DNA of 64,000 nucleotides from Phycisphaeraceae bacterium (GCA_019636845.1 JAHBWV010000001.1:2356001-2420000), one strand, 5' to 3'; positions 19,901 through 28,306 are shown, numbered from the stretch's first letter. Translations and numbers: made by a program. The notes: generated from the sequence alone by a model not told the origin.

Positions 19901-20130
19901 ATCATGCCCGGCACGCCGTTGACCTGCTGCTCGATCGGCGACGCAACCGTGTCCGCCACCACCTGCGCGCTCGCGCCGGGATACGTCGTCGTCACCTGCA
20001 CCACAGGGGGCGTGATATCCGGGTACTGCGCGATAGGCAGCGTCGGATACGCGACCACGCCCATGATCACGATCAGGATCGAGATCACAATCGATACAAT
20101 CGGTCGCCTGACCGGAAACTCCGCGAGCAT
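16936..20130 (-). CDS. RND efflux pump permease, HAE1 (AcrB-like) family
   Basis: 1064 residues, normal length for the family. It has the N-terminal FPVRRPIVSIVISILIVI segment, periplasmic porter domain phrases YPDITPPVVQVTTTYPGAS and VNGVPGMIYMES, the proton-relay Asp pair in TM4 (GIVVDDAIVVVENVE), and the conserved QVGLVLLVGLGAKNAILIVEFA near the C-terminus. AGGAGG stands six bases before the ATG, and only 9 bp separate it from the upstream membrane-fusion gene. It should form the inner-membrane pump of a tripartite drug or solvent exporter powered by the proton gradient. Confidence 0.97.
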   Translation of the reverse strand: MLAEFPVRRPIVSIVISILIVIMGVVAYPTLPIAQYPDITPPVVQVTTTYPGASAQVVADTVASPIEQQVNGVPGMIYMESTSASDGSYTLKVTFELGTNIDIASVLVQNRVNIAMPKLPDEVKRQGVTTDRVSSNVITVFSLAPNDEEASKKYDDLFIANYLTINVFDEIKRIPGVGDAKVFPAKDYGIRLWLDPELLKARGLTTMDVINALKEQNVQVAAGAIGQPPVPSGQAFQYTVSTLGRLNSVEQFENVIVRAAGNRIIRVKDVARVELGGKSYDLLARYRGLPAGAMVIYQAPGGNAVQVARDVEKLLDSKSGALPDGLAFQTVYDTSEFVLSAIEGVFHTFYEALALVLAVVVIFLGSLRLSVIPMLAIPVSIIGSFFFAKLFGFSVNMPVLFGLVVAIGIVVDDAIVVVENVEAVMKKTHKSPKEATVIAMKEVLAPVISITVVLMAVFIPTAFLPGISGQLFRQFALTIAASTFLSGVCAVTLTPALCGVILKAHKEGHKPFILVRWFNAGFDALANGYARLIKFLVHPAIVVFTLGGFAACFVAIVWTFTKVPTGFVPLEDRGMVLIDVWMPDASSQERTLAAVKKVEKILSETEGVRNFTALPGFSMINNNGSNYAMFFIGLEDWSERLPKGRDLNTIMQDLRQKTAQIPDGLCIVFSLPAVDGVGSASGFDLRLQDRSGIGREAVGEVVQGMIADGNAQSKLTGVNSAYRAAVPQLFADVDREKVKKLGIPLQDVFSTMSGYLASAYVNDFNLFGRTWQVNVSADSRFRATPEDITSLDVRKPDGSMVPLGSLLNVRETMGADRVIRYNIFPSAVLQGQPAPGISSGEALKVVESMAQAKLPPGMTYEWTALSYQEKLVGNQAIVVFTMALVVVYLILAALYESWFIPLSVILSIPLAVLGAMAGLMLRGMDNNIYTQVGLVLLVGLGAKNAILIVEFAKAYRESGKPIVESAVEASRQRLRPILMTALAFILGVLPLMIATGAGAASRQAIGTAVFFGMIGNTFLGLIFTPVLYVVIQVLTEKVFGPPKPKSPIAPLSDGEPSHATSPAH

Positions 20131-20139
20131 GGATCCTCC

Positions 20140-21333
20140 TCAGCGGCCCTGAGCCGCGGGCTCCTGCATCTTCGGGCTGACCTTGGAGCCGGGACGGGCC
20201 TTGAGCACGCCGAGCACAATCACGCGATCCTGCGCCGTCAATCCCTCCTCAACGACACGCATGGTCCCGTCGAGGGCGCCGATCTTCACACGTTTCTGCA
20301 CCACCTCATCCTTGTCGTTCACAACCATGGCGAAACGTCCGAGTTGGTCTGACAGCAACGCGGCCTCCGACACCACCAGAGACTTCGTTGTCGCCATCGG
20401 GAATCGCACACGCGCGAAAAGGCCAGGCAGAAGCACCTCGTCCGCGTTCTCATACATCGTCCGAAGACGCAGCGTCGCGGTCACCGGGTCCATCTTCGGA
20501 TCCACATAATCAACCCGACCCTTGAACGTGAACTCATCACGATCTGCGAGAGAAAGCTCCGCCGGCCGCCACACGCCCGGTGCGATCTGCCCGGGCTCAA
20601 CCCCCCCGAGCGTCCCCTCTGCCTCGCGTTCGCGCCGCACCCTCAGCACATCCGCCTCGCTCACGTTCACCGAGACATACACGGGCGCAGTCTGCACAAT
20701 CTCCGCCAGAAGCGTCGTCTCACCACGCCCGACCAGATTCCCGATATCCACATAGTTGTCGGTGATCCGCCCGTCGATCGGAGCAACGACGTCGCAGTAC
20801 TCAAGATTCAGCAACGCCTCGGTCAGCATCGCCTTGGCTTGCGCAAGGTCAGCAGCGACAACGTCGCGCCTCGCCGCCTTGATGATCGCGTCGATCTCTG
20901 GGCCAGCACGCTGATCCGCAAGCTCACGCGCCAACCGAGCGTCGTTCTCAGCTCCCAACAACGCGGCTTCCTGCGCCGCGACCGACGCACGCGCCTGCTC
21001 CACCGACGCCGCGTACTGCCGCTTGTCGATCACGAACAAAACGTCGCCCTTCCTCACCCTCTGGCCAGGACTGAAATTCACGCTCTCAAGAAAGCCCTGC
21101 ACCCTGGCCCTGAGCTCAACCGTCTGAGATGCCTCGATCACCCCCGTGTACGTAAGGTAACTCGTCACCTCACGCTCGACCGGGTTCGCAACGATCACCT
21201 CAGGCGGCGGCGGCGGCACGTACGTGTTCCCCTCTTTGTCATGCTTGCAGCCGCCGAACACACACAACAAGCCGAGGATCGGCACCCACGCCACTGATCT
21301 CATCCGTCGCATGATCTGCTCCATGGCGTTCAC
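20140..21333 (-). CDS. RND efflux membrane fusion protein (AcrA-like lipoprotein)
   Basis: 397 residues when started at the GTG at 21333, which overlaps the stop of the outer-membrane gene (GTGA) and has GGAGG seven bases ahead; both point to translational coupling. The lipobox GGC occurs in GLLCVFGGCKHD. The lipoyl/barrel-sandwich part starts VTSYLTYTGVIEASQTVELRARVQG, followed by a helical hairpin (SVEQARASVAAQEAALLGAENDARLA) and the beta-barrel with ELSLADRDEFTFKGRVDYVD. It bridges the pump at 16936 with the outer-membrane channel at 21330. Confidence 0.95.
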   Translation of the reverse strand: MNAMEQIMRRMRSVAWVPILGLLCVFGGCKHDKEGNTYVPPPPPEVIVANPVEREVTSYLTYTGVIEASQTVELRARVQGFLESVNFSPGQRVRKGDVLFVIDKRQYAASVEQARASVAAQEAALLGAENDARLARELADQRAGPEIDAIIKAARRDVVAADLAQAKAMLTEALLNLEYCDVVAPIDGRITDNYVDIGNLVGRGETTLLAEIVQTAPVYVSVNVSEADVLRVRREREAEGTLGGVEPGQIAPGVWRPAELSLADRDEFTFKGRVDYVDPKMDPVTATLRLRTMYENADEVLLPGLFARVRFPMATTKSLVVSEAALLSDQLGRFAMVVNDKDEVVQKRVKIGALDGTMRVVEEGLTAQDRVIVLGVLKARPGSKVSPKMQEPAAQGR

Positions 21334-22982
21334 AATCCGCCTCCGCTCACTGCCGACCCCGCTGCCGGCTTGGCTCCGGGCGCATCCGGTCTCGGGAAGC
21401 CCAGATCCTTCCCCTCGTGCCAACTCGGGTCGAGCACCTCGCCCCAGTTCGTCCGCTCTCTCATGCGTGTCGCGGTATCGCTGTCCACGTATTCAGACTC
21501 GCCCCTCACCTCCCAGCCCCCGCCCAGCGCGCGATACGTCCGCACCGCGCCCAGCGCGATCGAGGCACGCGAAACCACCAGGTTGTCCTGCTGCGCAACA
21601 AGCTGCGTCTGCGCATCATTCACTCGAATGAAATCCACCGCACCCGCCCGGTACTGGATCAGCGAGAGCTCCACGCTCCGACTCGATGCGACCACCGCTT
21701 CCGAAAGATGCACCGTTCGCTCACGAGAGCGAAGGAACTCGGCAAGACCCGCCTCCACATCCGCCGCGGCACGCAGCACAACCTCTCGATACGCCGCGAC
21801 CGCCTGCTCATAGCGAGCATCCTGCACCCTGACGTTCGACCGGATCCTCCCGTAGTTGAAGATCGGCCAGTTCACCGACAATCCGATGAACCCCGTGAAC
21901 GAATCCGCATCGAAGATGTCGCCGAGGTCAGACCCCCGTCCGTTCTCGAACGTGCTGCTGGCAAAGCCGGTCGAGCCGGCGATCGAGATGCTTGGATAGA
22001 GATCCGCTTCCGCCTGACCGATGCGAGCGCTCTGCGCCGCAGCGAGCCGCTCCGCCGCACGCACATCCGGACGTCGCCTGAGCAGATCAGCCGGCACACC
22101 CGCCGCGATCTGTGCCGGCGCGTCCGGCACACGCAACGCCTCGCCCCGGGGCGGGGCAAGCGATGCCGCAAGATCCGAGGGCGTCTTCCCGAGAAGCACG
22201 CCCAGCGCCAGGGTTGTCTGTCGCAGCGCAAGCTCAAGCTCAGGAATCAGAGCCCTCGTGTTCGCCAGCGTTGCCCGCGCCGTCGCCACGTCGAGCTCCG
22301 ACACCGCGCCGGCGCGGAATCTCGTCTCCGTGAGTTCCAGCGTCTCCTTCTGCAACTCCACGTTCGCACGCGCAAAGCCCAGACGCTCCTGCAAAGACCG
22401 AATCAGCACATAGTTTGAAGCAACCTCGGCCGTAAGCGTCACAAACACCGCATCAAAGTTCGCGACCGCCAGCAGCACCCCCGCATCTGCCGCCTCGATC
22501 CCTCGCCGGAACTTCCCCCAGAAATCCAGCTCCCAAGCCGCTTCCAACCCGATCCTGTCGCTGGAGAATACACGATCACCCGAAGCCCCCGCCTCGTTCC
22601 GGCTGAGCTGGTCCGCTCCGACAGAACCAAACGCGTTCTGCACCTGCGGAAAGAACTCCCCCACCGCCACCCCGCGTGCCGCACGCGCCTCGATCACGCG
22701 CAGACCGGCCACACGAAGACTCAGGTTCTGCCCATGGGCCTCCTCGATCAGCGACGTCAGCACAGGGTCGTTGAACGACCTCCACCAATCCGGAACCGTC
22801 GGCGACTCCTGCACCCCATCGATCGCCTCCCATGTGCTGTTCACCGCCGCGCTCGGCCGCTCATACTTCGGCCCGACCATGCACCCAGAGACGAGCGTCA
22901 CCGCCGCCAGCACCAAGCCAACGCGCGTCAGAACCTGACGCATCCCTCGCGAAACTGGGACACGCACGACATGGCTCGACAT
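21330..22982 (-). CDS. RND efflux outer-membrane lipoprotein (NodT/OprM family)
   Basis: 550 residues from the ATG at 22982, which has GGGAG seven bases upstream. The lipobox is VSGC (TLVSGCMVGPKYERP, the classical start of the mature protein). Two TolC-type repeats are visible, with the signature WELDFWGKFRRGIEAADAG, and LRRRPDVRAAERLAAAQSARIGQAEADLYPSI as the second-repeat hallmark. It is the first gene of the operon, so gene order here is channel, fusion protein, pump, the reverse of acrAB-tolC style loci. No local repressor gene is present. Confidence 0.95.
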   Translation of the reverse strand: MSSHVVRVPVSRGMRQVLTRVGLVLAAVTLVSGCMVGPKYERPSAAVNSTWEAIDGVQESPTVPDWWRSFNDPVLTSLIEEAHGQNLSLRVAGLRVIEARAARGVAVGEFFPQVQNAFGSVGADQLSRNEAGASGDRVFSSDRIGLEAAWELDFWGKFRRGIEAADAGVLLAVANFDAVFVTLTAEVASNYVLIRSLQERLGFARANVELQKETLELTETRFRAGAVSELDVATARATLANTRALIPELELALRQTTLALGVLLGKTPSDLAASLAPPRGEALRVPDAPAQIAAGVPADLLRRRPDVRAAERLAAAQSARIGQAEADLYPSISIAGSTGFASSTFENGRGSDLGDIFDADSFTGFIGLSVNWPIFNYGRIRSNVRVQDARYEQAVAAYREVVLRAAADVEAGLAEFLRSRERTVHLSEAVVASSRSVELSLIQYRAGAVDFIRVNDAQTQLVAQQDNLVVSRASIALGAVRTYRALGGGWEVRGESEYVDSDTATRMRERTNWGEVLDPSWHEGKDLGFPRPDAPGAKPAAGSAVSGGGL

Positions 22983-23703
22983 ACACGGACTCCCGGACTG
23001 CAGATGAAGGACCAACGCGTCCCATACGCAAGTATATCACCAACGCACATATCAAGTGCCCTGCGAACACCCCCGTTCGCGAGGTTTGACACCGCGCTGA
23101 TGCTCACAACTCCGCGTCACAGCTCACTCCTGACAGCCGCATCAGCCGTATCAGCCGTATCAGCCGCAACGCTTGCGCGTCACCTCACACCCTCATCGCA
23201 ATCGGCCGGCCAGTAACTCGTCGATACGCGGCCATCAGCCAACCCAGAACCATCACCCTGCGACGATCACGCATCACGCCGTAACCGTCGCTCCCAGGTG
23301 GGCGCGTCACGATCCCATGATCAGCCCGTACTGCAACACCGAACGATCCGGCACGCGCACATGCCGATGCATCGCCACATAGCGTACCACACGGACCACT
23401 GCGTACGCCAGGATCATGCCCCATCACTTCGACAACCCGTGCCTCACCGCACAATACAACAACAGCAGATCGAGTACGCCCCCACCACCCCGCCCAGGCC
23501 CATCGCGCCCTATCCCAACCCGAACCCCCCGCACACACCCAGGCCCTGCGATCACTCAGGCCCCTTCAGCCCAGGCACCCAGCAGGAAGCGACCCATGGG
23601 TGGAGCCCGCTAGGCCCGTTCGGCTGCCGAATACACCTCATATCACCTCTGATCGCCGATTATTCTGGCACAACTACGTTTCATGTGGCAAACTCCTCCC
23701 TGA
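22983..23703. other. Gene-poor region upstream of the RND operon
   Basis: About 720 bp without a convincing gene on either strand. Frames are open on the plus strand, but codon use is unlike neighbouring genes (His-, Pro- and Thr-rich with no GC3 bias). It must contain the promoter of the minus-strand RND operon near 23000-23100. A short direct repeat, atcagccgta, occurs twice at 23141-23160. Confidence 0.5.
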
Positions 23704-24009
23704 CAACGTACCGGAGGAACATTCTGCGGCACCACCTACGGCATCCCGTTCGTCTCGGATCCCCCGAAGAACGTCTTCGCCGAGAACTGGTTCATGGCCT
23801 CGCAGGTCAGGGTGACGGACGACCGCGGGCTGAAGCCGCCGGGACTGGCCGTCATGGGATCGGACCGGTCCCTCGCTCCGGCATCGTCCGGGTGCGTGCC
23901 CTCCGTGGTGTTCGATGCGATGGGGTTCCGGAGGATCGCGGTCTCTCTGCGATGGGCCGGCTCCGCCGCCGCAAGCAACGGGTTGGGTTTCTTCTGGAGG
24001 TCGGCGTAG
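23704..24009 (+). pseudogene. Probable 5'-truncated remnant of a protein gene
   Basis: A frame opens after a stop at 23701 and lacks a start codon before Met at 23794. Between 23719 and about 23830 the codons end almost only in C or G and encode a natural-looking segment (TYGIPFVSDPPKNVFAENWF, then MASQVRVTD). This strongly suggests former coding sequence. After about residue 40 the translation looks less natural, so a frameshift may have occurred. I cannot assign a family. Confidence 0.4.
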
Positions 24010-24089
24010 GAACGAGCGCTGAACTGGAGGCCCGAGCCATGCGAATGGACCGATGTACGAAGAGGCTCAACGAGAAAGGGAGAATCACA

Positions 24090-24785
24090 ATGAACAGCAT
24101 GCCGACACAACTCGCGCGCATCGCCGCAGTCGCGTGCTCGCTCGCGATTGGAGGGAACGCCATGGCCGGACTCGTCACCGTGCGTTACTCGGATTACTTC
24201 GAGGAAGACCTGATCGTCAACCACAATGACATCTTCATTGCAGGGTTCACGCCCGTACTCACGACAGCACCAACGACGCCGGGCAGTTACCTGCACAACT
24301 CGATGCGGTTCTCGTTCCGACCGTCGGGCGACAGAGTGTCGGCACTTGTGTCCGGAAACTCACTACCAGTATTTCCACCCGAACCATTCAACACTCTGGC
24401 ATTATGTTTTGATGGGGGAGTGGATCAGCTCGGTACGACAATCGGTCCCGCACGAGAATGGCTGTTTCCCGAGTTGGACCTTTCTACGGGAGCCGTGCAG
24501 CCAGCGTCGTTGTCCCAACTTGGCGACTCGGGTACCATGAATATCTCGATCATTCCTGATAATGGCTTCGCTTTCGTTGGCTACGCAACTTCAGATCTGA
24601 GCATGTTTGGCTATATGCAGATCCAACGGCTGTCACTTTATGAATGGCGGCTCATCGGGTATGCCTATAACGACACGGGGGCACCAGTAACCGTCGAGAA
24701 CATCGTTCCGTCGGGCGGGCCATTGGCCTTGTTGAGCGCTGGTTCGATGATCGGTGTGCGAAGGAGGCGGCCCGTCATGGCATGA
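24090..24785 (+). CDS. Secreted protein, tandem paralogue 1 of 3
   Basis: 231 residues from the ATG at 24090, preceded by AAAGGGAG; the same frame is open almost 800 bp upstream without coding character. The signal peptide ends near NAMAG. The mature part contains EEDLIVNHNDIFIAGF, SMRFSFRPSGDRVSALVSGN and GYMQIQRLSLYEWRLIGYAY; the last resembles the beta-strand pattern common in PEP-CTERM-type secreted proteins. The end is a hydrophobic stretch plus RRRR, but the sorting signature is degenerate (VPSGGPLALLSAGSMIGVRRRR) and followed by four extra residues. It shares most residues with the next gene. Confidence 0.85.
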   Translation: MNSMPTQLARIAAVACSLAIGGNAMAGLVTVRYSDYFEEDLIVNHNDIFIAGFTPVLTTAPTTPGSYLHNSMRFSFRPSGDRVSALVSGNSLPVFPPEPFNTLALCFDGGVDQLGTTIGPAREWLFPELDLSTGAVQPASLSQLGDSGTMNISIIPDNGFAFVGYATSDLSMFGYMQIQRLSLYEWRLIGYAYNDTGAPVTVENIVPSGGPLALLSAGSMIGVRRRRPVMA

Positions 24786-24793
24786 AGCGTCGC

Positions 24794-24845
24794 GACGCCG
24801 AGCCCCGGGCGGTCCGTGTGATCGCTCGAAGCTCGCCGCCGCGAA
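24794..24845. repeat. Intergenic repeat, copy 1 (between paralogues 1 and 2)
   Basis: The spacer starting GACGCCGAGCCCCGGGCGG and ending CTCGCCGCCGCGA recurs at 25590-25641 with only a few differences. It sits at the same place relative to the flanking paralogues, just after the stop codon, so it was part of the duplicated unit. Confidence 0.85.
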
Positions 24846-24893
24846 GGATTGAACGAACCGGAGAACGCTGGCGGTCAGGACAGGAGACCACGC

Positions 24894-25580
24894 ATGAACC
24901 ACTCCAGAACACTCGCACGCATCGCCGCGATCGGCTGCACGATCGCGCTGGGAGGGAACGCCATGGCCGGACTTGTCGTATATCGCTACGCGGACCACTT
25001 CGAAGAAGATCTGATCGTCAACCACAACAACATCCTCATCGCGGGGTTCGCGCCGGGACTTACCATAGCAGATGTGGACATGCCCTTGGAGAACTCCATG
25101 AGGTTCTCGTTCAGGCCCTCTGGTGACGAAGTATCCGCACTTGTGTCAGGCAATATGCTACCACTGTACCCGCCAGAGCCATTTCAAACCGTCTCTCTGT
25201 GCAGTGACGGTGGACTCAATCAGCTTGGAACCACACTAGGTGGAACTCGCGAATGGGTGCCGCCTTATTTTGATTTGGAGAATGGGTTTGTTAGTCCTGC
25301 AACTATGGGCCAGTTTGGTGATTCTGGCCAGATTAACATTAAACTTATCGCAGACGGCGGGTATGGATATATTGGCTATGCAACGTCAGATCTGAGCAAA
25401 TTTGGCTACATGCAGATCCAGCGACTCTCCCTGTATGAATGGAGATTGATTGGATATGCTTATGACGACTCTGGCTCGCCGGTGACGGTCCAGAACATCG
25501 TACCAACAGGCGGATCACTCGCGATGCTCGGTACAGGTGCGATGATGGCTGGAAGAAAGAGGCGGAGGGCGAGCATGTGA
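24894..25580 (+). CDS. Secreted protein, tandem paralogue 2 of 3
   Basis: 228 residues; the ATG at 24894 follows AGGAG and begins the signal peptide shared with paralogue 3 (MNHSRTLARIAAIGCT). Core segments match paralogue 1 closely: FEEDLIVNHNNILIAGF, ATSDLSKFGYMQIQRLSLYE. The tail is VPTGGSLAMLGTGAMMAGRKRRR. The 5' half is GC-rich like the genome, whereas about 25260-25480 is clearly AT-richer with codons such as TTT, TTA and ATT. The unit length between starts of paralogues 1 and 2 is 804 bp. Function unknown; presumably a cell-surface or extracellular protein. Confidence 0.85.
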   Translation: MNHSRTLARIAAIGCTIALGGNAMAGLVVYRYADHFEEDLIVNHNNILIAGFAPGLTIADVDMPLENSMRFSFRPSGDEVSALVSGNMLPLYPPEPFQTVSLCSDGGLNQLGTTLGGTREWVPPYFDLENGFVSPATMGQFGDSGQINIKLIADGGYGYIGYATSDLSKFGYMQIQRLSLYEWRLIGYAYDDSGSPVTVQNIVPTGGSLAMLGTGAMMAGRKRRRASM

Positions 25581-25589
25581 CGGGCTTGC

Positions 25590-25641
25590 GACGCCGAGCC
25601 CCGGGCGGTCATCGTGATCGCCCGAAGCTCGCCGCCGCGAG
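25590..25641. repeat. Intergenic repeat, copy 2 (between paralogues 2 and 3)
   Basis: Second copy of the 52-bp spacer described at 24794. Both begin 8-11 bases after the stop codon of the preceding paralogue and lie about 45-50 bp before the next start. Confidence 0.85.
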
Positions 25642-25686
25642 GTGTCGACGGGGACGGAGTGAAGGAATCGGAACAGGAGTTTGGAC

Positions 25687-26364
25687 ATGAACCATGCAAG
25701 GACACTCGCACGAATCGCCGCGATCGGCTGCACGGTCGCGACCGGAGGGAACGCCATGGCCGGGATTGTGACCGTGACGCTCGGTTACGAACTAATCGTG
25801 ACAAACGACGATATTGCTATAGCGGTGTTCGAGCCATCGCTGACCACAGTCCCCTATCCATCTGGGCCACTCCTTGAAAACTCATTGAGACTCGGATTTG
25901 CGTTGACGCCGTTCAGTGGCACGCTGTCGGCCCTCATCCAAGGCAACGGCCTTCCTGTGTTCCCGCCCGAGCCCTTTCAGACACCAGCATTAGTTGTCGA
26001 TAGCGGGCTCGATCAGCTTGGAAAGACGATTGGTTCAACAAGAGTCTGGGATAAGCCAATTTACTCGACAAGCACGGGGGATCTGCGCCCGGCGGCAATC
26101 GGTCAACTAGGTGACGATGGCGACTTCGATATCCGGCCGGTCCCGAATGGCGGTAGTGCGTACATTGGGTATGGTAAGTCGGACTTGTCAATGTATGGCT
26201 TCATGCAAATCGAACGTATCTCACTCACTCAATGGAAACTCATCGGCTATCGGTACGATGACTCGGGCGCACCAGTACTGGTTCAAAACCTCATTCCTTC
26301 TTCTCCATCTTTGGTGGCACTGGGGTTAGGTATCTCTGGACTCGGCATTCGCAAACGGCGATGA
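25687..26364 (+). CDS. Secreted protein, tandem paralogue 3 of 3
   Basis: 225 residues from an ATG preceded by AGGAG. The leader is nearly identical to that of paralogue 2, but the mature part has diverged and lacks the FEED segment, while keeping LPVFPPEPFQTPAL, GLDQLGKTIG and YGFMQIERISLTQWKLIGY. The C-terminus, IPSSPSLVALGLGISGLGIRKRR, still has a hydrophobic stretch and a basic end. The start-to-start distance to paralogue 2 is 793 bp. It is the most diverged copy and ends the array; the next gene follows after 36 bp. Confidence 0.85.
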   Translation: MNHARTLARIAAIGCTVATGGNAMAGIVTVTLGYELIVTNDDIAIAVFEPSLTTVPYPSGPLLENSLRLGFALTPFSGTLSALIQGNGLPVFPPEPFQTPALVVDSGLDQLGKTIGSTRVWDKPIYSTSTGDLRPAAIGQLGDDGDFDIRPVPNGGSAYIGYGKSDLSMYGFMQIERISLTQWKLIGYRYDDSGAPVLVQNLIPSSPSLVALGLGISGLGIRKRR

Positions 26365-26400
26365 GCAATCAGTGAGCATACAGCGACAAGGGGCATATCT

Positions 26401-28014
26401 ATGGCGGAGTCATGGGCAATCGAGTCCGCTCAGGTAGATACCCCGGAAGGTTCGGGTATTCGCATTGTGTTTCGTATCGCAGGATTGCCTGTTGGTTTCG
26501 TACCCACCATTGGCCGGTCAAGCATTGTCGATACGAAGCTGGCAGGAGGCGTTCAACGCTCGACCATTGGGCCGGTTGTAGGGTGGAGATGGGATCGCTC
26601 AGCAGGTCAGCTAACTCGCTCATTTAGAAATTCCCCCGAACTCACTCCGGCGGCATCAGCTATATCGGGAGTCCAAGCAGACGGAGAGGATTGGCTGGTC
26701 TCGATTGTAGTTCGCCTCAAGGAGACTGCTCAAGTAGCCATTAACAACGAGAGCAACGCCGCGGAGCCGTTCGATGGACGCTTGTACATCAATGCCATCG
26801 ATGCGGGAACCGTCACGCTCCGGGGGACTCTCCATGGGACTCCATCGAGCTTCGCGTCAAGCAACACGGCATTCAGTCTTCAGGACGGTATAGGGATCGG
26901 GGTCATCAACCTCAGCATGACGCCGAGCGCCTGGCCGGTAGGCAAGCTCCCCGGATATGACGACGGCTCACCCGCGCTTCGTGTCCACTGCGATGCCCAG
27001 GCCGAGCGTGTCGCCCGCACCAACAGCGACACGACGCCGGTCACGATCGCCATGAGCGAGTGGCGCAACCTCCGCATCGGCGGCCCGCTTTTCACCGAGG
27101 CCGTCACCGGTCGTCAGCCACGCCTGCGGGTCCAGACCTCGAAGACCAATCCCTACACTCGGTTCGTCGGGGCAGCGCCTCTGTTCGGCCAGTCCGAGAG
27201 TCGTTTGTCGCTCGACGCCGCCGCTGCTGGACTTGATATTGGGCCTGCGAACGTGACGCTCGCGGTCGTTGCATGGACCTCGCAGACAACGCCCGCCCAC
27301 CTTGTCGGGCGCTGGACCGGCCCGGCCAACGCGGACCGCTCCTGGCGCATCGCATACATACCAACGACATCGCCGAAGCCGGTGGTCCGCGTTGAGTTCG
27401 CCCGGAACCTCTTCATCTCGCAGCTCGACGCGCCAGTGGACAACCTGGCGAACCGGACGCTGATCGTCTACCGCGCCTCCGGCGGTCCGAGCGCGGTGCG
27501 CGAGATCTGGATCAATGGGAATCTCGCCACCACCGGCGGCCCCGCGCCCTTCGGCATCAACAACACCGCGAATAAGAATCTCACCATCGGTGCCCGCGCT
27601 ACCGACAACAACGACCCGCCCACAACTTGGACGGACTTCCTGAACACGGAGTTCCCTCCACCGGCAAGTCCCCTCACGGAAGTTCCCGGCTCGGTCGATC
27701 AGGTCGCGATCTACACCGAGCGATTGACGGACGGGCAGTTGAGTCTCGTCTTCCACGAGATGGCCCGGCGCGCGACCATCGAGATTGGCAGGCCGATTAC
27801 GCAGCCAGATCCTGCCACTCAGGCCTATGGGCCGGAGAATCCAGCGTCTGAACGTCGGCTGGTTTGCAGCCGGTCGCGCCTGCAGAGAACCTCTCGACAT
27901 CTGGGAGCAAACAGCGACAAGCGACATCTACACACGAAGTCACCAGATCCGAGAAGCACCCCGTGCCCCGCGCTACATTCGCGACCACGATATGACCTGC
28001 CCCCCGAATCCTGA
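26401..28014 (+). CDS. LamG-like (concanavalin A fold) protein with suspect 3' end
   Basis: 537 residues as read, with no signal peptide. Residues about 280-475 look like a laminin-G-like jelly roll: TLAVVAWTSQTTPAHLVGRW, RTLIVYRASGGPSAVREIWINGN, VPGSVDQVAIYTERLTDGQL. The N-terminal half is a beta-rich region I cannot assign. After about residue 475 the composition changes to Arg/Ser/His-rich; around 27845-28055 the +1 frame (RLNVGWFAAGRACREPLDIW) has better codons, suggesting a frameshift and a gene broken next to the IS end at 28044. Base composition also differs between the AT-richer first 350 bp and the GC-rich remainder. Confidence 0.65.
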   Translation: MAESWAIESAQVDTPEGSGIRIVFRIAGLPVGFVPTIGRSSIVDTKLAGGVQRSTIGPVVGWRWDRSAGQLTRSFRNSPELTPAASAISGVQADGEDWLVSIVVRLKETAQVAINNESNAAEPFDGRLYINAIDAGTVTLRGTLHGTPSSFASSNTAFSLQDGIGIGVINLSMTPSAWPVGKLPGYDDGSPALRVHCDAQAERVARTNSDTTPVTIAMSEWRNLRIGGPLFTEAVTGRQPRLRVQTSKTNPYTRFVGAAPLFGQSESRLSLDAAAAGLDIGPANVTLAVVAWTSQTTPAHLVGRWTGPANADRSWRIAYIPTTSPKPVVRVEFARNLFISQLDAPVDNLANRTLIVYRASGGPSAVREIWINGNLATTGGPAPFGINNTANKNLTIGARATDNNDPPTTWTDFLNTEFPPPASPLTEVPGSVDQVAIYTERLTDGQLSLVFHEMARRATIEIGRPITQPDPATQAYGPENPASERRLVCSRSRLQRTSRHLGANSDKRHLHTKSPDPRSTPCPALHSRPRYDLPPES

Positions 28015-28043
28015 TCCACCAACTATGAGAGTCCCGTCGGGCC

Positions 28044-28259
28044 TGCGCTTGTACCCGATCCTGTACCAAGTGCAGGGTGAGCTTTTCGCGTCATCCGGCC
28101 GGGCACGTCTGGCCGGTTGACGCAGCGAACTCCCTGGGGGCCAGGTTGCCCAGGGCGCTGTGGGGTCGTTCCTCATTGTAATGCCGACGCCAAGCTTCGA
28201 CCTTCGACCTAGCGTCGTCCAGGCTCATGAACCAGTTCTCGTTCAGGCACTCGGCCCGT
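28044..28259 (-). repeat. 216-bp partial copy of the IS right end, in direct tandem with the full element
   Basis: Bases 28044-28259 are identical to 28260-28475. The copy begins with terminal TGCGCTTGTACCCGA and ends inside the integrase gene at GGCCCGT, where the full element starts immediately. It codes only for the integrase C-terminus (from RAECLNEN to the end). It is either a remnant of an earlier insertion into which the present copy jumped, or a tandem duplication. Confidence 0.95.
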
Positions 28260-28306
28260 TGCGCTTGTACCCGATCCTGTACCAAGTGCAGGGTGAGCTT
28301 TTCGCG

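Noticed and set aside
23298-24089. Upstream extension of the first secreted paralogue
   Set aside because: The open frame has no coding character, and the signal peptide shared by the paralogues starts at 24090.
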